Source of the DNA: an uncultured Oscillospiraceae bacterium
GTDB lineage: Bacteria; Bacillota; Clostridia; Oscillospirales; Ruminococcaceae
Reading direction: 5' to 3'
DNA: 34,624 nucleotides
NCBI GenBank assembly: GCA_900547455.1
Contig: URGV01000021.1
Location: forward strand, 1 to 34,624
The translations under genes and the position numbers were made by a program. The notes under the pieces were generated by a model that searched no databases, had not been told where the DNA came from, and saw only the letters and a list, made by a program, of their open reading frames with translations. Shown here piece after piece: positions 30,402 to 34,624 of the stretch (position 1 is its first letter; every line of letters begins with the position of its first letter).

Positions 30402-32132
30402 CTACCCCTTCTTTTTGCGGCTGACTGCCAGGTACACCACACCGCCCGCAATAATCAGCAGGCCGCCTGCGGTGAACATCCAGCTGCCCGCGCCGCCGGT
30501 GTTGGGGATGTAAAAGGTTCTGGGATTGATGACCGAGAGGTAGAGGGTGCCGTCCTGCACCGAGGCGTTGCCCTGCTGGCCGTCCACCGTGCACTGTGCC
30601 GCATCCAGGCGGCCAGTGTATTCTCCGGCGGAGAGCTCGCCCGCAAGGGTCAGCGCGATGTCCTCATTTGGCAGGGCGTAGCCTTCCGCGGTGGAAAGCT
30701 CCCGCAGGTAGTAGGTGCCCTCCCCCAATCCCAGGATGGTGAAGGTTCCGTCCGCGCTGACGCTCAGCTCGTTGCTGCCCTGCAGGGCCACCTGGTAGGC
30801 GTCCCCGCTTCTGCTCAGTGGGACCGCCTGCTTCTGGCTGTCCTTTTCCCGGTAGAGGGCGAAGGTGACGCTTCCCTCGGGGGCAAGGTTGCCCTCCTCG
30901 CCGAGGTATTTTGTCATGTGGACGCCGAAGGTGTAGCTGCGCGCCACATCCCAGTCGGAATGATACTCGTCGTCATCGTCCTCCGGCGGCGGATTGTCCG
31001 GCGGGGGCGGATTGTCCCGGTCAGGCGCATAATCGACCTTGTAGTCGATGCGTGCGCTGTTGGTGATGCCCGCAGTTGGCGCCTCGTCGGTCACCTGAGC
31101 GGTGTAGGTCACCGTCAGCGTCCCCGCTGCCCGGCCCAGCTGTTCCAGCTTCTGCAGGCCCTGCTGGGTGAAGGTGAGCAGCATGCGGGTGTCGTCGGCG
31201 ACCGTTTCCTCAGTCCGGGTGTAATCGGTGCCCTCGACATAGGTCTGGCCCAGCGTGTCGGTCACCGATTCCAGTTTCTCCAATTCCAGTCCTTTCGAGC
31301 GGACGTCCTCGATCACAAAGTGGTCCAGCGTGTCGCCGCTGGAAAGTCTCGGCGGCTGAACAGCCAGCCGGAAGCGGATGTAGTCGCCCGGGCCGGTGAC
31401 CTCGGTTGCGGAATCTTCAACATTCTCCCAGTTGCCATTGATGTCGCCGACGCCGACGATGCTCTTGGTCAGCTCGCCGTAGCCCAGCGGGGTCTTGACG
31501 TTGACTTTGACCTCCTTCTCCTCATTCTTTCCCGGCACCGAGACCAGCATCGGGGTTTGCAGATGAGAGAGGGTGATCGGTTCGCCTTCATATTCTGCGC
31601 CGCTGACATCGGTCTGCACAATCAGGTAAAGGCCATAGGGCAAATCATTAAAAATTACCTGACCATTCTCGTCTGTACTCGCCTTTCGAGAACCTGTTAA
31701 GCCTTCCACTAATCCCTTCCACTCACTCTGTTCAATCGCAGCCAACTGCTCCTGAATCTTATCCAAAGCAGATTTAGCCGTATAGATGTAATATGTTTCC
31801 GTTCCATAACTTCCAGTATTTATTCCTAACTGTTGCGCTACGGATTTCTTCACCGCGTAGCCGGTCATGTAACCGCCGGTGTAGGTGATCTCGCACAGGC
31901 TGCCGATCTGCGCCAAGGTGTACTCCACCCCTGCGACCGGGCCGCCTGTGATCCCCAGCTGCTCCACCGCATTCAGATTCTGTTCGACGGTGATGCTGCC
32001 TTTTTGGGTCGATTCTGTTAGCTTTTCAATTTCAATTGCAGTTGCATCCGCGAAAGCCGAAGTCCCCATGCAGCCGAGCGCCAAAAGCAGCGACAGCAGA
32101 AGGGAAACGGCCGCTTTTATCTTATTTTTCAT
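30402..32132 (-). CDS. Backbone pilin, SpaA/FimA type, with IPNTGG sorting signal
   Basis: 576 residues. A signal peptide (hydrophobic about 7-26, cut after SAFA) is followed by a pilin D1 domain (about 40-205) ending in MLVSVPGKN and KEVKVNVKTP, whose Lys (about 213) is in the place of the YPKN pilin-motif lysine. A second Ig-like domain (about 215-390), a Pro/Asp-rich linker (DNPPPPDNPPPEDDDDE, about 393-409) and a Cna-B-like domain with the E-box GLGEGTYYLRELSTAEGY follow. The end is the sorting motif IPNTGG, a membrane segment and RKKKG. The ATG at 32132 has AAAGGAG upstream. Codons about 94-164 are visibly richer in A and T than the rest, suggesting a mosaic gene. Confidence 0.92.
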   Translation of the reverse strand: MKNKIKAAVSLLLSLLLALGCMGTSAFADATAIEIEKLTESTQKGSITVEQNLNAVEQLGITGGPVAGVEYTLAQIGSLCEITYTGGYMTGYAVKKSVAQQLGINTGSYGTETYYIYTAKSALDKIQEQLAAIEQSEWKGLVEGLTGSRKASTDENGQVIFNDLPYGLYLIVQTDVSGAEYEGEPITLSHLQTPMLVSVPGKNEEKEVKVNVKTPLGYGELTKSIVGVGDINGNWENVEDSATEVTGPGDYIRFRLAVQPPRLSSGDTLDHFVIEDVRSKGLELEKLESVTDTLGQTYVEGTDYTRTEETVADDTRMLLTFTQQGLQKLEQLGRAAGTLTVTYTAQVTDEAPTAGITNSARIDYKVDYAPDRDNPPPPDNPPPEDDDDEYHSDWDVARSYTFGVHMTKYLGEEGNLAPEGSVTFALYREKDSQKQAVPLSRSGDAYQVALQGSNELSVSADGTFTILGLGEGTYYLRELSTAEGYALPNEDIALTLAGELSAGEYTGRLDAAQCTVDGQQGNASVQDGTLYLSVINPRTFYIPNTGGAGSWMFTAGGLLIIAGGVVYLAVSRKKKG

Positions 32133-32157
32133 CAATGCTCGCTCCTTTTCTCATTTG

Positions 32158-32183
32158 GCGGAGCCGCCGCGCGGCGGCTCCGC
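32158..32183 (-). promoter_or_regulatory. Perfect 26-bp intercistronic palindrome between the pilin genes
   Basis: GCGGAGCCGCCGC is followed directly by its complement. No T run follows on the minus strand, so it is not a standard terminator. It sits between the large pilin stop codon and the backbone pilin ribosome binding site, where it could stall decay or processing and help set pilin stoichiometry; that role is inference. Confidence 0.55.
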
Positions 32184-32193
32184 TGCTGTGTGC

Positions 32194-34473
32194 TTATCGT
32201 TCGGTGTTGTGGCCTTTGGTCTTTCTGCGAATCAGGTAGAGGACGCCCGCCGCGGCTGCGCCCGCACCCAGCACGCCCGGCCAGTAGAAGCCGCTGCCGC
32301 CGGTGTGGACAACCGGGAAGTACTGTCCGTTGACCACCTCGTATTCGACCTCGTGGAGCAGATAACCGCTATCGGTTGCCCAGTAGACACCGCCTTCTGG
32401 CTTTGTTTCGGCGGTGAAGGATACTTCGATCGGCTCGGTCAGCTGGATGTAGCCATCCGGAGTGGAGGTTTCGGTCAGGGTGTAGGTGATAGGCTCGCCG
32501 GTCTGCTCGTCGTAGAGAGGGAGTTTGGCAAAGGTCAGCTCGCCATTTACATCGGTTGTGCCGACTACTGGCATCTGTGTACTGCTGTCGCTGTTCAGCG
32601 TAAACTCCACTCCTGCCAGCCCATTTCCGTCTCCACCCTCCTTGGTGACGGTGATCTGTCCCAGCGGGATGTTGGTGACGGTGTAGGTCTTGTCGGCTGT
32701 GCTTCCGGTGATGCCTTTCTCGGGGTAGAGGATTGTAACGTGCTCGTTTTCAATCAAGTCACTCGCAAGGGTTTCCTTTATGCGGTACTCGATTGCGGCA
32801 CCGCTGGAATCTGTCCTTGGCAGCTCAGTCCAACGGGCTTTCCAGGCTTCAAATTCTCCGTCTTGATCTGGTGTTCCGTCGAGCTCGATTGTCTGCTTTT
32901 CGTCCACATTTGTCCATTCGCCGTCCCCCACCCTGCTCTGCAGCGTGAAGGTTACCTCAGCATAGTCGCCATGCAAGCCTTCCGGCTTCCATGCCTTGAC
33001 CGCGATGATGTCCATGTGGGTCAGGGTGTTGGTGACGGTGAGGGTTGAGCCATCCTCATCGTAGGAAGAAACCGTGTAGTGGCCATCGTACTTTTCGTTG
33101 GCATCAAGGATAGAATCCTCAATCGTATCTGGTGTCCACCCCTGCTTCAGCTCGCGGATGCGGTAGTCGTAGGTGACAAGGCCGTTATCTTGGATACCGT
33201 AGGTTGGCAGATTAGGGATGCTTGCCTTCCAGCCAGTGGCCTCCTCAAGCGTCTCTGTTAGATAGCCGGTGCCATCCGGAACAAACTCCCAGCCATCTTC
33301 TGTGGTTCTGGGCGCCATCAAGGTCGCGCGGGTCAGTTCATCCGCTTGCTCGGACTGGTCGCCACCCTCCTGCCGCACCTTGCGCTGTACCACAACGTCG
33401 ATGGAAAGCGGCCGCAGGTTGATTTCGTTTTCGTCACCTACCCACAGCTTTTCGACCGACAGGTTAGTGGTTTGCAGTCTGTTGTTGATGATGGTGGTGA
33501 TTCCGCCAACCGTTATCTCCTGCGGGGTGAAAAGACCATCCCGTGGGTCTTGCGACTTCACTGTCAGCTTTTCATTTTCCCATTCCCAGGTAAAGGTCTG
33601 TGTGTAGTCAGGATTTGTCACCTTGATTCCCGTCTCGACAATGGCATAGACGAGTTCGGCACCTGCTTGATTTACCCTCGGCAGATTTGAGATGGTTTCT
33701 GTCTGATCGTTGTTGCCAAGCTGGGTCGTCAGGTCGATTTGGAAATCGTTGTTTTTGATTTCTTGACCATCACCGGCTTCCCAGTATGTGCCAGTGAACC
33801 ATTTCTCCCACACTCCACCAGTGAAGTAGTCGGACGCCGGTTGCATGATGCCACCTTTCTCACTAACCCAAAGCTGGCCAGTGATGGTGATGTCGCCAAG
33901 GCCTAAGTAGTCCTCGGTGATGCTGCCGCCGTCGCCGTTCTGCCACTGCTTCTGGAAGGACTGGGAGGTTGTGAGGGTGTTCTTGAGCTCACCGAGGTCG
34001 AGAACGGTCTCGCCACCACTTGATACCGCTTCATCCGCCGATTTTTCTAGGCTCGTTTTGCCTACGGGGAGATAAGACACCGCTGTATCTGTCAGTTTTT
34101 CCTCGACAACATAAATCCACGGCATAGCATTCGGGGCGTACTGCTCAAGCGGGTTTCCGTCTGTGCCTTCGATGGTGATGGTGTATTTATCTCCATTTTC
34201 TGCGATAGCAATATTGTATTCATCTTGAGCCAGTACAATCGGTTGATCTGCAGTACCAATTCCATTATTCTGTCCCGGCTGCGGTTTTGCATAACGGGAA
34301 ACAGTCAGCATTTTTTTGAACCCATCCACACTTGGCCGCAGCTTCAGCGCGTTGTTCTGGTCCTCCCAGGTTTTGGTCAGCTGGAGCGTGATCGCATCGC
34401 CTGTCGTATACCGGTCGCCGAAGGTGGCGCTTACCTCTACAGAATCAGCTGTTACACTACTTCCATCTCCCAT
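32194..34473 (-). CDS. Large Cna-B repeat pilin/adhesin with VVHTGG sorting signal; 5' end missing or broken
   Basis: 759 residues from the first available ATG, but with no signal peptide, so the true N-terminus is missing. Repeated Cna-B-type domains are visible: about 30-165 (LTKTWEDQNNALKLRPS), 170-345, 348-495 (VEKLWVGDENEINLRPLSI), 496-610 (VKAWKPEGLHGDYAEVTF) and 611-720 (VTKEGGDGNGLAGVEF, TLTETSTPDGYIQ). The end is a VVHTGG sorting motif, a membrane segment and RRKTKG. The frame is open for 25 more codons upstream (protein-like: SGPEESISNGKDLPTEAI) until an in-frame TAA at 34549-34551, with another TGA at 34588-34590. The gene is thus a 5'-truncated or rearranged adhesin, or has a frameshift or stop near the window edge. 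It likely forms the tip or an ancillary subunit. Confidence 0.8.
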   Translation of the reverse strand: MGDGSSVTADSVEVSATFGDRYTTGDAITLQLTKTWEDQNNALKLRPSVDGFKKMLTVSRYAKPQPGQNNGIGTADQPIVLAQDEYNIAIAENGDKYTITIEGTDGNPLEQYAPNAMPWIYVVEEKLTDTAVSYLPVGKTSLEKSADEAVSSGGETVLDLGELKNTLTTSQSFQKQWQNGDGGSITEDYLGLGDITITGQLWVSEKGGIMQPASDYFTGGVWEKWFTGTYWEAGDGQEIKNNDFQIDLTTQLGNNDQTETISNLPRVNQAGAELVYAIVETGIKVTNPDYTQTFTWEWENEKLTVKSQDPRDGLFTPQEITVGGITTIINNRLQTTNLSVEKLWVGDENEINLRPLSIDVVVQRKVRQEGGDQSEQADELTRATLMAPRTTEDGWEFVPDGTGYLTETLEEATGWKASIPNLPTYGIQDNGLVTYDYRIRELKQGWTPDTIEDSILDANEKYDGHYTVSSYDEDGSTLTVTNTLTHMDIIAVKAWKPEGLHGDYAEVTFTLQSRVGDGEWTNVDEKQTIELDGTPDQDGEFEAWKARWTELPRTDSSGAAIEYRIKETLASDLIENEHVTILYPEKGITGSTADKTYTVTNIPLGQITVTKEGGDGNGLAGVEFTLNSDSSTQMPVVGTTDVNGELTFAKLPLYDEQTGEPITYTLTETSTPDGYIQLTEPIEVSFTAETKPEGGVYWATDSGYLLHEVEYEVVNGQYFPVVHTGGSGFYWPGVLGAGAAAAGVLYLIRRKTKGHNTER

Positions 34474-34548
34474 TTTCTTATTTGGAGTCAGTGGAATTGC
34501 TTCTGTAGGAAGGTCCTTTCCGTTTGAGATACTTTCTTCTGGGCCGCT

Positions 34549-34624
34549 TTACAATACAAGTGCAACAGTAAAAATAAAAAGAGTGACTCAGAAGGAGTTC
34601 CCTGCTAAAATGGTAGTTGCGACA
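34549..34624. other. Unexplained end segment upstream of the adhesin frame
   Basis: The adhesin frame is closed here by TAA (34549-34551) and TGA (34588-34590). The opposite strand is open from about 34502 to the window end and reads like protein (LYNTSATVKIKRVTQ, then KEFPAKMVVAT), but is too short to judge. This may be a rearrangement junction or simply the edge of an assembly. Confidence 0.3.

Noticed and set aside
30012..31700. Long plus-strand open frame opposite the pilus genes
   Set aside because: Shadow of sortase and pilin genes on the other strand.

Overview
The window comes from a GC-rich, endospore-forming, fermentative clostridial Firmicute, most likely of the Ruminococcaceae/Oscillospiraceae type. 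The basis is a complete spoIIAA-spoIIAB-sigF operon and spoIIID (endospore formation), bifunctional AdhE (anaerobic mixed fermentation), class B and class C sortases with LPXTG-like pilins (Gram-positive wall), strong AGGAGG ribosome binding sites and sigma-A style promoters. I cannot name the species from sequence alone.

Layout. (1) 0.2-2.5 kb, minus strand: class B sortase and CinA. (2) 2.8-7.2 kb, plus strand: an ACT-domain regulator (PheB family), homoserine dehydrogenase, aspartokinase and a GNAT acetyltransferase, i.e. the entry to aspartate-family amino acid synthesis. (3) 7.5-9.5 kb, minus strand: a small ribbon-helix-helix protein and the spoIIA operon. (4) 10.2-11.3 kb: a lipoprotein and, converging on it, a 36-residue membrane peptide. 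(5) 11.5-17.4 kb, minus strand: ddl, murI, a DUF1934 protein, argS and a homocysteine methyltransferase-like protein (cell-wall precursors plus housekeeping). (6) 17.9-20.2 kb, plus strand: rpmG-secE-nusG-rplK-rplA. (7) 20.7-24.8 kb: spoIIID, a large HTH regulator and an orphan oligopeptide-binding lipoprotein; the last two look less GC-rich than their surroundings. (8) 25.0-28.4 kb, minus strand: adhE followed by an aminoglycoside-phosphotransferase-fold kinase, behind a promoter with a Rex-like operator. (9) 28.7-34.6 kb, minus strand: a SpaA-type pilus locus (large Cna-B adhesin/pilin, backbone pilin, two class C sortases) whose upstream end is broken or cut by the window edge.

The least explained material lies between the genes. 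A repeat of roughly 220-315 bp (called R1 here) occurs three times in the same orientation (3278-3592, 7315-7535, 9690-9980). Its hairpins are preserved while the paired bases change together between copies, so the element behaves as a structured nucleic acid. A second family (R2), a 14-15 bp stem hairpin plus a conserved tail, forms a six-unit alternating array in front of argS (14488-14945) and occurs once more next to the third R1 copy. Other regulatory observations are an internal in-frame translation start in lysC that would give a separate regulatory subunit, two candidate L1-binding sites in the rplK-rplA operon, a perfect 24-bp palindrome in front of the ribbon-helix-helix gene, and a stable hairpin between the two pilin genes.
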